Shown here: positions 1 through 7,441 of the stretch, in pieces | Layout of the letters: each line of letters starts with the position of its first letter | Numbering within the stretch: position 1 is the stretch's first letter | Origin: Microlunatus lacustris | Lineage (GTDB): Bacteria; Actinomycetota; Actinomycetes; Propionibacteriales; Propionibacteriaceae | DNA length: 64,000 nt | Direction: 5' to 3' | NCBI GenBank assembly: GCA_039527025.1 | Contig: BAAAJN010000006.1 | Span: forward strand, 252,648 to 316,647 | Translations under genes and position numbers: made by a program | Notes under the pieces: generated by a model | Seen by the model: the letters and a program-made list of their open reading frames with translations, nothing else | Database searches by the model: none | Told to the model about the DNA's origin: nothing

Positions 1-1163
1 GGCAGGTCCGCGTCGCGCTCGTAGGCCTCGGTGATCCGGTTCAGGAAACGGGCGCGGATGATGCAGCCGCCCCGCCAGATCCGGGCCATGGCCCCGCGGT
101 CGATGTCCCAGCCGTACTCGGCGCTGGCGGCAGCGATCTGGTCGAAGCCCTGGGAGTAGGCGACCACCTTCGAGGCGTAGAGCGCCTGCCGGACGTCCTC
201 GACGAAGGCGTCGCGGTCGGGCACGTCCCAGTCCGCGGTGTGCGCGGCCAGCTTGCCCCGGGCGGCCTCGCGCTGGGGGACCGAGCCCGACAGCGCCCGG
301 GCGAAGGTGGCCTCGGCGATGCCGGTGATCGGCACGCCGAGGTCGAGGGCGTTCTGCACCGTCCAGCGGCCGGTCCCCTTCTGCTCGGCCCGGTCCTGGA
401 TCAGGTCCACGAAGGCCTGGCCGCTCTCGGCGTCGGTGTGGGCCAGCACCTCGGCGGTGATCTCGATCAGGAAGCTCTCGAGGTCGCCCTCGTTCCAGGT
501 GCGGAAGATCTCCGCGATCTCGGCCGCACCGGCCCCGGTGCCCTGCTTGATGAGGTCATACGCCTCGGCGATCAGCTGCATGTCGGCGTACTCGATGCCG
601 TTGTGCACCATCTTGACGAAGTGGCCGGCGCCGTCCGGGCCGACGTAGGTGCAGCACGGCACGCCGTCGACCTTCGCCGCGATGTCCTCCAGCAGCGGGC
701 CCAGCGACTCGTAGGACTTGCGCGATCCGCCCGGCATGATCGACGGGCCCTTCAGCGCGCCCTCCTCGCCACCGGAGACACCGGTGCCGACGAAGTGCAG
801 GCCGTGCTCCTTGAGCTGGGTCTCCCGCCGGATGGTGTCGGGGAAGTGCGCGTTCCCGGCGTCGATGACGATGTCGTCGGTCTCGAGCAGCGGGATCAGC
901 TCCTCGATCACCGCGTCGGTGGCCCGACCCGCCTTGACCATGATGATCACCCGGCGCGGCCGCTCGAGGGAGGCGACGAAGTCGGCCATCGACTCCGAGG
1001 GCACGAAGGTGCCCTCGGAGCCGGCTTCGGTGAGCAGCGACTCGGTCTTGGCGTAGGTGCGGTTGTGGATGGCCACCCGGTGGCCGTGCCGTGCGAAGTT
1101 CCTGGCCAGGTTGCGACCCATGACGGCGAGGCCGGTCACACCGATCTGGGCGAGCTCAGGCAT
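1..1163 (-). CDS. gnd: 6-phosphogluconate dehydrogenase (decarboxylating), cut by the window edge
   Basis: Oxidises 6-phosphogluconate to ribulose 5-phosphate plus CO2 with reduction of NADP+, in the oxidative pentose phosphate pathway, in the cytosol. The first 387 residues are present; about 90 C-terminal residues lie off the left edge. The N-terminal Rossmann fold begins at residue 8 with GVTGLAVMGRNLARN, which is typical of the long (about 470-480 residue) dimeric form. The substrate-binding and catalytic stretch KMVHNGIEY starts at K184, and GGEEGALKGPSIMPGG lies ahead of it. The ATG at 1163 is the natural start because the nucleotide-binding motif follows directly. It is divergent from the LuxR-type gene that starts at 1293. 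Identity is secure; the C-terminus cannot be judged. Confidence 0.96.
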   Translation of the reverse strand, partial: MPELAQIGVTGLAVMGRNLARNFARHGHRVAIHNRTYAKTESLLTEAGSEGTFVPSESMADFVASLERPRRVIIMVKAGRATDAVIEELIPLLETDDIVIDAGNAHFPDTIRRETQLKEHGLHFVGTGVSGGEEGALKGPSIMPGGSRKSYESLGPLLEDIAAKVDGVPCCTYVGPDGAGHFVKMVHNGIEYADMQLIAEAYDLIKQGTGAGAAEIAEIFRTWNEGDLESFLIEITAEVLAHTDAESGQAFVDLIQDRAEQKGTGRWTVQNALDLGVPITGIAEATFARALSGSVPQREAARGKLAAHTADWDVPDRDAFVEDVRQALYASKVVAYSQGFDQIAAASAEYGWDIDRGAMARIWRGGCIIRARFLNRITEAYERDADL

Positions 1164-1292
1164 GCAGGGACTCCTCGGGGGCTGTGAGACGATCAGAGCG
1201 CGATCAGTTCGCGCGGCTCAGCGTAACCACACGCTCCCGGGGTGGGCCGCGGCTGGCGCCGCAGTCTCATCACCAGAAGCCGGAGGAACGTC

Positions 1293-2297
1293 ATGCTCCA
1301 GCCGCTGGGCATCAGCGCCGAGGCGGAAGCGATCTACCTGGTGCTCGCGCCTATCGGGAACGCCAGCAGCGCCCAGCTCGCCGAGCTGAGCGCCGTGCCC
1401 CCGGACGAGCTCGAGCGCAGGCTCGACGAGCTGCGCAAGCTCGGCCTGGCCACCGAGCTGTCCCGTGGGAGCTGGCGCGCGCTCCCCCTCCCCGACGTCG
1501 CCAACGCCCTCAAGGCCCAGCGGCTGTCGGAGCTGGAGATGGCCAGCCTGGCCGCGGAGTCGCTGCACAGCCACCTGCTGGCCGCCACCCAGAACCAGAG
1601 CGACGACATCCGCATCGTCGTGGGACGGGAGGCCATCTCGGCCAGCAACTCCGACCTCTGCGCCAAGGCGCAGAAGGAGATCTGCATGTTCGACAAGCCG
1701 CCCTACGCCGACGAGCGCGAGGCGGACGAGCGGATCCTCGAGGAGGGGGCCGAGGAGTGGAAGGCGCTGGACCGGGGCACCGGGCTGCGCTGCGTCTACC
1801 ACCCGGGCTTCGACGCGGACCGGCTGAAGGAGCTGTCGCTGTTCGCCGCCAAGGGCGAGGAGTCCCGGACGGCCCCGGTTCCGATGAAGCTCGTCATCGT
1901 CGACGCCTCGGTGGCGCTGATCCCGTCGATGCGGTCCTACCTGCCCGGCCACGAGTTGCGGATGTCGATCGTGCGGCACCCGCTGCTGGTGGAGGCCCTG
2001 CAGTGGCTGTTCGAGGCGGTCTGGGACACCGCGGTGCCCATCGTCGCCTCGACGTACACCGAGAACGACCCGCGCCGCCAGATGCTGATGTCGCTGCTGA
2101 TGACCGGCTCGACCGACCAGGCGATCGCCAGCAACCTCGGCATCAACGTGCGGTCGGTGCGGCGCTGGATCTCGGAGCTGATGGACGAGCTGGGCGTCAC
2201 CACGCGGCTGCAGCTGGGTGCGGCGATGGTGCGCGCCGAGTACATCCGCACCCAGACCTACGCCAAGGTCGACGCGGGCACCTTCTCCCGGTCCTAG
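1293..2297 (+). CDS. LuxR-type transcriptional regulator with TrmB-like N-terminal winged helix
   Basis: A 334-residue DNA-binding regulator. Residues about 8-60 look like a TrmB/winged-helix domain (SSAQLAELSAVPPDEL, then a second helix). A middle region of about 180 residues resembles the PLD-like effector domain often found in TrmB regulators. The last 65 residues form a LuxR/GerE helix-turn-helix (TDQAIASNLGINVRSVRRW). The ATG at 1293 is preferred over an upstream in-frame start because GGAGGAAC lies about five bases before it. No kinase partner is nearby. The only close neighbour on its 3' side is a convergent gene for a 51-residue secreted peptide, so a peptide-sensing role is possible, but that is inference. 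Family assignment is good; the ligand and targets are unknown. Confidence 0.85.
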   Translation: MLQPLGISAEAEAIYLVLAPIGNASSAQLAELSAVPPDELERRLDELRKLGLATELSRGSWRALPLPDVANALKAQRLSELEMASLAAESLHSHLLAATQNQSDDIRIVVGREAISASNSDLCAKAQKEICMFDKPPYADEREADERILEEGAEEWKALDRGTGLRCVYHPGFDADRLKELSLFAAKGEESRTAPVPMKLVIVDASVALIPSMRSYLPGHELRMSIVRHPLLVEALQWLFEAVWDTAVPIVASTYTENDPRRQMLMSLLMTGSTDQAIASNLGINVRSVRRWISELMDELGVTTRLQLGAAMVRAEYIRTQTYAKVDAGTFSRS

Positions 2298-2306
2298 GAA
2301 CGCACG

Positions 2307-2340
2307 AGCGCCCGCGCCCCCCGAGGGGAACGCGGGCGCT
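2307..2340. terminator. Bidirectional stem-loop between two convergent genes
   Basis: A perfect 10-bp inverted repeat, AGCGCCCGCG at 2307-2316 and CGCGGGCGCT at 2331-2340, lies ten bases after the LuxR-type stop codon and before the convergent small secreted-peptide gene. An inner C4/G4 pairing extends the stem. There is no U-tract on either side, which is common for high-GC actinobacterial terminators. Confidence 0.7.
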
Positions 2341-2407
2341 GGAGCTGGGGTGGTGGCCGGTCACGCTGCAGGACGCAGCGGGACCGGCCGACCCCGGTGC
2401 GGCCGGG

Positions 2408-2563
2408 TCAGACGCCGCGGCCGTCGGTGGTCACGATCGACCTGACGCCGCGGCCGGCGTCGTCGGAGGTGACGGTCGCGGCGGTGCCGCCGACGAGCAG
2501 CAGCGTGACGACGGCAGCGCTGGCGCCGGCGACGATCTTGCGAGCGGTACGTGAAGTGCGCAT
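2408..2563 (-). CDS. Small secreted peptide precursor, 51 residues, unknown function
   Basis: The reading frame encodes a basic start (MRTSRTARK), a hydrophobic core of about 20 residues (IVAGASAAVVTLLLVGG) and a signal-peptidase-like TAA/AAT site near residue 29. The mature peptide would be about 20-23 residues. Its tail contains an imperfect internal repeat: DAGRGV and then DGRGV at the very C-terminus. The ATG at 2563 is supported by GGAAGGA eight to nine bases upstream. It is convergent with the LuxR-type gene, with a strong stem-loop between them. I do not recognise the family. It could be a small secreted signalling peptide or a minor envelope protein. The length, ribosome binding site and signal peptide make it more likely real than chance. 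Confidence 0.6.
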   Translation of the reverse strand: MRTSRTARKIVAGASAAVVTLLLVGGTAATVTSDDAGRGVRSIVTTDGRGV

Positions 2564-3056
2564 GAGGGGATTTCCTTCCGATTTGTCCCACCATCGGGGG
2601 GAGGGTGTTGATGGCGGGAACCTGACGTTTCAAGAGGAAATCTATGCAGCCCGGGCAGACCGCGTCACCACCCAGCGCTGTCAAGTATCGGACATGTCCA
2701 CAACTGGACATGCCAAAATCGCGTTAGGTGCCAGAACCGGCCACCTACGCGTGAGGGACGTCGATCACCGCACCCGGTCCACAGCCCCCGTGGTCGTGGA
2801 ATCGCTCGCTCCTGCGCGGAGGAGCCGTCACCGTGTGCCGGCCATCTCGACCGGAGAAAGCCGGGGCGCCTTTCGTCCCGCCCATTTCCGCTGATCAGCC
2901 TTTCTCCATTACCCGGCGTCGTCAAGGGTGCCACGTCGAATTCCGCCACCAGTTCTCGATCGCGGCCCCCAGCTGCGGCGCCGGGCGTCGGCGTACCGTG
3001 GCCTGTCAGTGGTCCCTGCCAGCATCATCTCCGACGACGAGACCCCGGGAGACCCC
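2564..3056. other. 493-bp intergenic region, unusually AT-rich for the window
   Basis: No convincing gene is seen. It lies between the divergent starts of the 51-residue peptide gene (leftward) and the M4 peptidase gene (rightward), so both promoters should be here. On the leftward strand a TTGACA hexamer occurs at 2677-2682, but no good -10 sits at the right distance. A perfect 8-bp-arm palindrome at 2693-2712 is listed separately. The remainder shows nothing I can name. Confidence 0.6.
2693..2712. promoter_or_regulatory. Perfect 20-bp palindrome, probable operator
   Basis: CATGTCCA, four bases (CAAC), then TGGACATG: two perfect 8-base arms. It is about 130 bases upstream of the secreted-peptide start and 345 bases upstream of the M4 peptidase start, and lies just upstream of a leftward TTGACA. 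Its size and symmetry fit a dimeric regulator site. The cognate regulator is unknown; the adjacent LuxR-type protein is one candidate. Confidence 0.5.
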
Positions 3057-4454
3057 GTGCGCTGCACCTTCATCCCCCCGTACCTGCTGGACCACCTGGC
3101 CGCGGCGGCGGCGCCCTCGCCCGCGGCGGCCTCCGGCCGTTCGACGCTGGTGCTCGACCGGCGGCTGCGCGAGCAGCGCACGGCGCCGTCGGTGCTGCCC
3201 CGGGTGCGCTCCCTGCGCGCCGACGCGCCGGCGCAGCGTCGCGTGGTGCACAGCGCCGGCGGCACCGAGACCCTGCCCGGCACGCCCGTCCGCTCCGACG
3301 GCGACCCGGTCAGCGGCGACGCCGCCGTCGACGAGGCCTTCGACTCCTCGGGCCAGGTCTGGGACCTGTTCGCCGAGGTCTTCGACCGCCGGTCGGTGGA
3401 CGGGGAGGGCACCACGCTCTCCATCACCGTCCACTACGGCGAGCGCTACGACAACGCCTTCTGGGACGGGAGCCAGCTGGTGTTCGGCGACGGCGACGGC
3501 GAGGTGTTCGAGCGGTTCACCAAGCCGATGGACGTGATGGCGCACGAGTTCACCCACGGTGTGACCCAGTTCAGCGCCGGCCTGACCTACCAGGGCCAGT
3601 CGGGCGCCCTGAACGAGAGCGTCAGCGACGTCTTCGCCGCGCTGACCGAGCAGCGGGTGCAGGGGCAGGACGCCGCGTCGGCGGACTGGCTGATCGGGAA
3701 GGGCCTGTTCCGACCCGGTGTCGCCGCCCGCGCCCTGCGCTCGATGCTGGAGCCGGGCACGGCCTACGACGACCCGCGGCTGGGCCGGGACCCGCAGGTC
3801 GGGTCGATGGCGGACTACGTCGTCACCGAGGAGGACAACGGCGGGGTGCACCTCAACTCCGGCATCCCCAACCGGGCGTTCGCCCTGGCGGCGGTGGCGC
3901 TCGGCGGCCCGAGCTGGGAGCGGGCCGGCCGGGTCTGGTACGACACGTTGACCGGCGGGCAGATCGGCGCCGACGTGGACTTCGTCGGGTTCGCCGAGGC
4001 GACCGTGGCCTCGGCGCAGCAGCTCTTCGCCGACGAGCCCGAGGTGGCGACGCAGGTGCGCACCGGCTGGGTCCAGGTGGGCGTGCTGGCCGCCGTCGAC
4101 GACGGCCAGGTCGCCCCCGCGCCGCCGGCTCCGGTGGACGCCGCCCCGCCCGTGCCAGGTGTCCCGGCAGCCGGGGCACGGACGGTCGCGGTCCGGCGCA
4201 GCGGCGGCTTCACCGGAGGCGTGCGGGCCGGCGAGCTGGACCTCGACGGCGACCCGCAGGGGCCACAGGTGCGGCAGCTGCTGCTCGACACCGACCTCAC
4301 CCGGTTGGCCGGCAGCGCGCCGGCACCGGACCGGTTCGTCTACACCGTGGACGTCGGGGACTGGCACCTGACGGTGCCCGAGCAGGACCTGACCCCCGAG
4401 CTCGACCAGGTCGTCCGGATCGTGCTCGGTGGCGGCCGGCTCGACCTCGGCTGA
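3057..4454 (+). CDS. M4 (thermolysin-family) metallopeptidase with C-terminal emfourin-like inhibitor domain
   Basis: A 465-residue zinc peptidase of the protealysin-like, signal-less group. The start RCTFIPPYLLDHLA is typical of these proteins; the GTG at 3057 has GGGAGA five bases upstream. The precursor segment runs to about residue 100. The zinc site is H163-E164-F-T-H167, with the third ligand in NESVSD at E187. The catalytic domain ends near residue 350 and is followed by a Pro/Ala linker. The last 90 residues (from TVAVRRSGGF) match the pattern of emfourin, the small inhibitor usually encoded next to protealysin, here apparently fused in cis. No signal peptide is visible, so export, if any, would be by another route. 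The peptidase call is firm; the inhibitor call is moderate. Confidence 0.92.
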   Translation: MRCTFIPPYLLDHLAAAAAPSPAAASGRSTLVLDRRLREQRTAPSVLPRVRSLRADAPAQRRVVHSAGGTETLPGTPVRSDGDPVSGDAAVDEAFDSSGQVWDLFAEVFDRRSVDGEGTTLSITVHYGERYDNAFWDGSQLVFGDGDGEVFERFTKPMDVMAHEFTHGVTQFSAGLTYQGQSGALNESVSDVFAALTEQRVQGQDAASADWLIGKGLFRPGVAARALRSMLEPGTAYDDPRLGRDPQVGSMADYVVTEEDNGGVHLNSGIPNRAFALAAVALGGPSWERAGRVWYDTLTGGQIGADVDFVGFAEATVASAQQLFADEPEVATQVRTGWVQVGVLAAVDDGQVAPAPPAPVDAAPPVPGVPAAGARTVAVRRSGGFTGGVRAGELDLDGDPQGPQVRQLLLDTDLTRLAGSAPAPDRFVYTVDVGDWHLTVPEQDLTPELDQVVRIVLGGGRLDLG

Positions 4455-4497
4455 GGCCTCGCGGCCCTGAGCTCGTCGCAGGGCCGCCGCCGAGGCC
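4455..4497. terminator. Convergent terminator built on a REP-like palindrome
   Basis: It lies between the convergent M4 peptidase and universal stress protein genes. The inner stem is GCGGCCCT (4461-4468) with AGGGCCGC (4480-4487); the outer stem is GGCCTC (4455-4460) with GAGGCC (4492-4497). The loop, GAGCTCGTCGC, closely resembles the core of the palindrome inside rhaB at 34518-34538, so the element may be a dispersed repeat used as a terminator. Confidence 0.75.
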
Positions 4498-4498
4498 G

Positions 4499-5014
4499 TC
4501 AGCCCAGCGGGGGGTCCTCCCAGGGCAGCGGCGTCCCGGCGGCGACCGGGTGCACCGGGACGACCACCACGGGCCGGTGCTGCCGGTGCGCCAGCTGGGC
4601 GGCGACGGAGCCCCCGAAGAACTCCTTGAGCCCCGAGCGGACACCGCGGCGCCGGCTGCCGACCACGATCAGCTCCACGTCGCAGATGTCGGCCAGCCGG
4701 GCCAGGGCGTAGGCCCGGTCGCCGGCGAGCTCGCGGAACGTCACCGGGACGTCGCCGACCAGGCCGCGGACGTGCTCGGCCAGCACCGGGTCGAAGTCGC
4801 TCTCGGACAGCTCGGGCAGGTCCGGGTCCAGTGGACGGGAGACGACGGTCCCGTCCGGTCGTTCCTCCACCACGTAACGGCCGACGTCGACGTGCGCGCA
4901 GACCAGCTCGGCCGACACCGCCCGCGCGAAGCGGACGGCCTGCTCCAGCACGACGTCGGCCTGGTCGTGGTTCACGCCGACCAGGATGCGGTGCTGACCA
5001 GGGGTGCTGCCCAT
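4499..5014 (-). CDS. Universal stress protein (UspA family)
   Basis: A 171-residue cytoplasmic nucleotide-binding protein of the Usp fold. It opens with RILVGVNHDQ and ends with the ATP-binding signature VGSRRRG...GGSVAAQL followed by the last strand RPVVVVPVHP, as in ATP-binding Usp proteins. A 25-residue acidic insertion (about residues 53-78) separates strands two and three. It starts at ATG 5014 and lies 19 bases from ogt, which is transcribed in the same direction upstream of it, so it may be a distal member of the sigma-ogt operon. Its exact role cannot be told from sequence. Confidence 0.9.
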   Translation of the reverse strand: MGSTPGQHRILVGVNHDQADVVLEQAVRFARAVSAELVCAHVDVGRYVVEERPDGTVVSRPLDPDLPELSESDFDPVLAEHVRGLVGDVPVTFRELAGDRAYALARLADICDVELIVVGSRRRGVRSGLKEFFGGSVAAQLAHRQHRPVVVVPVHPVAAGTPLPWEDPPLG

Positions 5015-5032
5015 GACTCCTCCTCGCGCGAG

Positions 5033-5668
5033 CTACCGGTGCTGGGAACGATAGCCCTCGGGGGCGGCGCCCGCTTCCAGCGCGAGCAGCCCCGTCTTGA
5101 CGTCCAGGCCGCCCACGTAACCACCCAGGCTGCCGTCGGAGCGCAGCACCCGGTGGCAGGGCACGACGACGGGGACGGGATTGGTGGCGCAGGCCGAGCC
5201 CACCGCCCGGACGGCGCGCGGGCTCGCCGTCGCCTGCGCCACCTCGGTGTAGGTCTCGGTCCGGCCGTAGGGCAGGACCCGCAGGTGGTCCAGCACCGTC
5301 CGGCGGTAGCCGCTGCTCAGCCGCAGGTCGACGTCGAGGGCGAACTCCTGCCGGACGCCGGCGAAGTACTCGTCGAGCTGGCGGCGGACGTCGTCGAGCC
5401 GGGCCGGCGCCCGCAGGACGCGCGGGCTGACCCGCTCGGCCAGCCGGGCGAGCACGGCGTCGTGGTCCTCGCGGGCGAAGGCGAGCCGGAGCAGTCCCTG
5501 GCGGGTGGCGGCGAGCAGCAGCGGGCCGAAGGGCGAGTCGGTCGTGGTGTAGCCGACGTCCAGCAGGTCCGCGCCCTCGGCCGCCGCGGCCAGCCGGTCG
5601 CGCAGCCGCCCCAGCTCGGCGGCGGTGGGGGTGCCCAGCGCCGGGCCGTCGGTGGTGGGGGTGCTCAT
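5033..5668 (-). CDS. ogt: Methylated-DNA--protein-cysteine S-methyltransferase
   Basis: Removes O6-methylguanine and O4-methylthymine adducts by irreversible transfer to its own cysteine. It is 211 residues long. The active site PCHR has the acceptor cysteine at residue 171, preceded by the helix-turn-helix stretch with YTEVAQA and followed by LGGYVGGLDVK. The ATG at 5668 overlaps the stop of the upstream sigma factor gene by four bases, so translation is probably coupled. The N-terminal half is the usual poorly conserved domain. No Ada-type N-terminal zinc domain is present, so it acts as a repair enzyme rather than as a regulator. Confidence 0.94.
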   Translation of the reverse strand: MSTPTTDGPALGTPTAAELGRLRDRLAAAAEGADLLDVGYTTTDSPFGPLLLAATRQGLLRLAFAREDHDAVLARLAERVSPRVLRAPARLDDVRRQLDEYFAGVRQEFALDVDLRLSSGYRRTVLDHLRVLPYGRTETYTEVAQATASPRAVRAVGSACATNPVPVVVPCHRVLRSDGSLGGYVGGLDVKTGLLALEAGAAPEGYRSQHR

Positions 5669-6177
5669 GGTTGCTCCTGCTGGTCGGTGCGGGCGGAGGT
5701 TGACGAGCGGGTCGGCACGGAGGACCGCAGGGCGGCGATGCCGTCGGCAGCCGCGCGGCGCGCGGCCGTGGCCGTCCCGCCGAGCAGCGCTGCCACCTCG
5801 GCGTAGGGCAGGCCGGCGACGTGGTGGTAGGCGACGGCCTGGCGCTGCTTCGGCGGCAGCGCCCGCAACCGGTCCCACAGCTCGTCGTCGGAGGGCTGCC
5901 AGACGCCGAGCTCGGAGGGCCTGGCCGGGACCTCCTCGACGGCCAGCGGTCGCCGACGGGCGGCCCGGAGCGCGTCGAGCGCCTTGCGCTGCGCGATCCG
6001 CACCAGCCAGGCCTCGACGTTCGCCCCGGGCGGCAGCTCGGGGTAGGCGCGCAGAGCGGCCAGGAAGGTCTCCGACCAGGCGTCGTCGGCGTCCTGGGTG
6101 CTCAGCACGGAGCGGCAGACCCGCAGCACGGTGGCCCCGTGGCGGGTGACGACGTCGTCGAACGGTACGCTGCTCAT
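5665..6177 (-). CDS. ECF-type sigma-70 factor, co-translated with ogt
   Basis: A 170-residue RNA polymerase sigma factor with only regions 2 and 4. Region 2 is around residues 8-65 (DDAWSETFLAALRAYPEL and WLVRIAQRKALD). Region 4 is around residues 100-150 (LPPKQRQAVAYHHVAGLPYAEVA). ATG 6177 is chosen because the protein then begins MSSVPFDDVV, a normal ECF start. The frame stays open upstream only because it runs into the remains of a CNNM/CorC gene. No anti-sigma gene is adjacent. The ATGA overlap with ogt suggests that this sigma factor and the repair enzyme are made together, possibly in an alkylation or stress response; that link is inference. Confidence 0.88.
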   Translation of the reverse strand: MSSVPFDDVVTRHGATVLRVCRSVLSTQDADDAWSETFLAALRAYPELPPGANVEAWLVRIAQRKALDALRAARRRPLAVEEVPARPSELGVWQPSDDELWDRLRALPPKQRQAVAYHHVAGLPYAEVAALLGGTATAARRAAADGIAALRSSVPTRSSTSARTDQQEQP

Positions 6178-6239
6178 CACCGGGTAGACGCCGGCCGGGC
6201 CACGGATGTGAGGTCGGGGGCCGGGTCCGTGACTGCTGG

Positions 6240-6492
6240 TCGCGTCCTGCACCTCACCGACGAGCTCCTCGATGATGTCCTCGAGGAACAGCCTCCGGGT
6301 CGATCACGGGTGAGCGGACCAGGCGTTGGCGGCGCCGATCACGGGCACCACCTCGGGCCGCCCGGGTTCGGTCAGCGGGCCCTCGAGCAGCGGGCTCACC
6401 GCCGGTGACCAGCGCGAACTCGGACGCGACGAAATCCCCGTGCCCACCGTCAGGACCAGGCCGACGGCGACCACCGGCCAGTCGCCCACCAT
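6240..6492 (-). pseudogene. Collapsed CNNM/CorC (HlyC family) transporter gene: both ends kept, middle lost
   Basis: From an ATG at 6492 with GGGAGAGG upstream, the frame reads MVGDWPVVAVGLVLTVGTG, then must shift by one base to continue FVASEFALVT, the conserved first transmembrane helix of CNNM/CorC proteins. About 130 bases later a third frame gives LFLEDIIEELVGEVQD, the signature of the second CBS domain of the same family. Everything between (normally over 300 residues) is missing. The gene is therefore a remnant of an internal deletion plus frameshift, squeezed between a short-chain dehydrogenase gene and the sigma factor gene. A functional copy would have been a membrane metal-ion transporter of about 440 residues. 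Confidence 0.6.
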
Positions 6493-6516
6493 GCCGACCT
6501 CTCCCGGGGTGGAGGG

Positions 6517-7320
6517 TCAGCCTCGCGACTCCTCCTCCAGACCCGCGTAGGCGGCGCTGGGCACCTGGGTGGCCAGCTTGCCCCCGCTGACGTCCACCAG
6601 CGTGCCGGTGATGTACCCCGCCAGGTCGCTGGCCAGGAAGCACAGCAGGTTGGCCACGTCCTGCGCCTCGCCCCAGCGGCGCAGGCTCAGCGTGTCCAGC
6701 TTGGCCGACTGCTCCGCCGGCGGCAGGTCGGCGAAGCCGTTCATCGCCGTCGGGATCATCCCGGGGGCGTAGGAGTTCGCGGTGATCCCCCAGGGTCCCA
6801 GCTCGCCGGCGATGGTGCGGGTGAACTGGACCACGGCGGCCTTGGAGGCGGCGTAGGCCGAGGAGCCGACGCTGGGCACGATGGCGGCGAAGGAGGCCGC
6901 GTTGAGGATGCGGCCGGAGCGCTGCCGCTTCATCACCGGGGCCACCGCCCGGCAGGTGGTGAAGGTCCCGCGGACGTTGACCTCGAAGCAGCGGTCCCAG
7001 GCCGCCGCGTCGAGGTCCTCCAGCCGGCCCTCCACGTTGATGCCGGCGTTGTTGACCAGCACGTCGACCCGGCCGAAGCGGGCGACGGCGTCGTCGACCA
7101 CCCGCTGCACCGCGTCGGCGTCCCGAACGTCGGCGGTGGCCGGCACCACGGTGGCGCCGTCGGCCGCCAGCGCCCCGGCCACCTCCTCGACCTCGGCGGC
7201 CACCAGGTCCAGGGCCACCACCCGGGCGCCGTCGCGGGCGAAGGTCTCGGCGATCGTGGCGCCGATCCCCCGGCCGGCTCCGGTGACGAGCACGACGCGG
7301 TCCTGCAGGTCGATGAGCAC
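6517..7320 (-). CDS. Short-chain dehydrogenase/reductase, FabG-like
   Basis: A 267-residue classical SDR. The NAD(P) site is TGAGRGIGATIA near residue 13; D-L after the second strand (ALDLVAAE) suggests NAD preference. NNAG is near residue 90, and the catalytic set is S (NAASFAAIV), YAASK and N in the usual order. The C-terminus has the family ending GTLVDVSGG. The GTG at 7320 is preferred because AGGAGG lies seven bases upstream. It is divergent from a second SDR gene starting at 7442. The substrate is unknown. Confidence 0.9.
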   Translation of the reverse strand: MLIDLQDRVVLVTGAGRGIGATIAETFARDGARVVALDLVAAEVEEVAGALAADGATVVPATADVRDADAVQRVVDDAVARFGRVDVLVNNAGINVEGRLEDLDAAAWDRCFEVNVRGTFTTCRAVAPVMKRQRSGRILNAASFAAIVPSVGSSAYAASKAAVVQFTRTIAGELGPWGITANSYAPGMIPTAMNGFADLPPAEQSAKLDTLSLRRWGEAQDVANLLCFLASDLAGYITGTLVDVSGGKLATQVPSAAYAGLEEESRG

Positions 7321-7441
7321 GCGGGCCTCCTGGGACGGGCCGGCGGGGCCGGCGCTGGTGACGACGGGGCGGTGCGAGAGAGTGGGGCACACCCTAGTCC
7401 CGCGCCGGTCGGCCGGCGTCGGCAGCGTCGAGAGGACCCCC

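Noticed and set aside
2665..2949. A 94-codon leftward frame in the gap before the M4 peptidase gene.
   Set aside because: No ribosome binding site, shuffled composition, and it would cover the palindrome at 2693-2712; judged non-coding.
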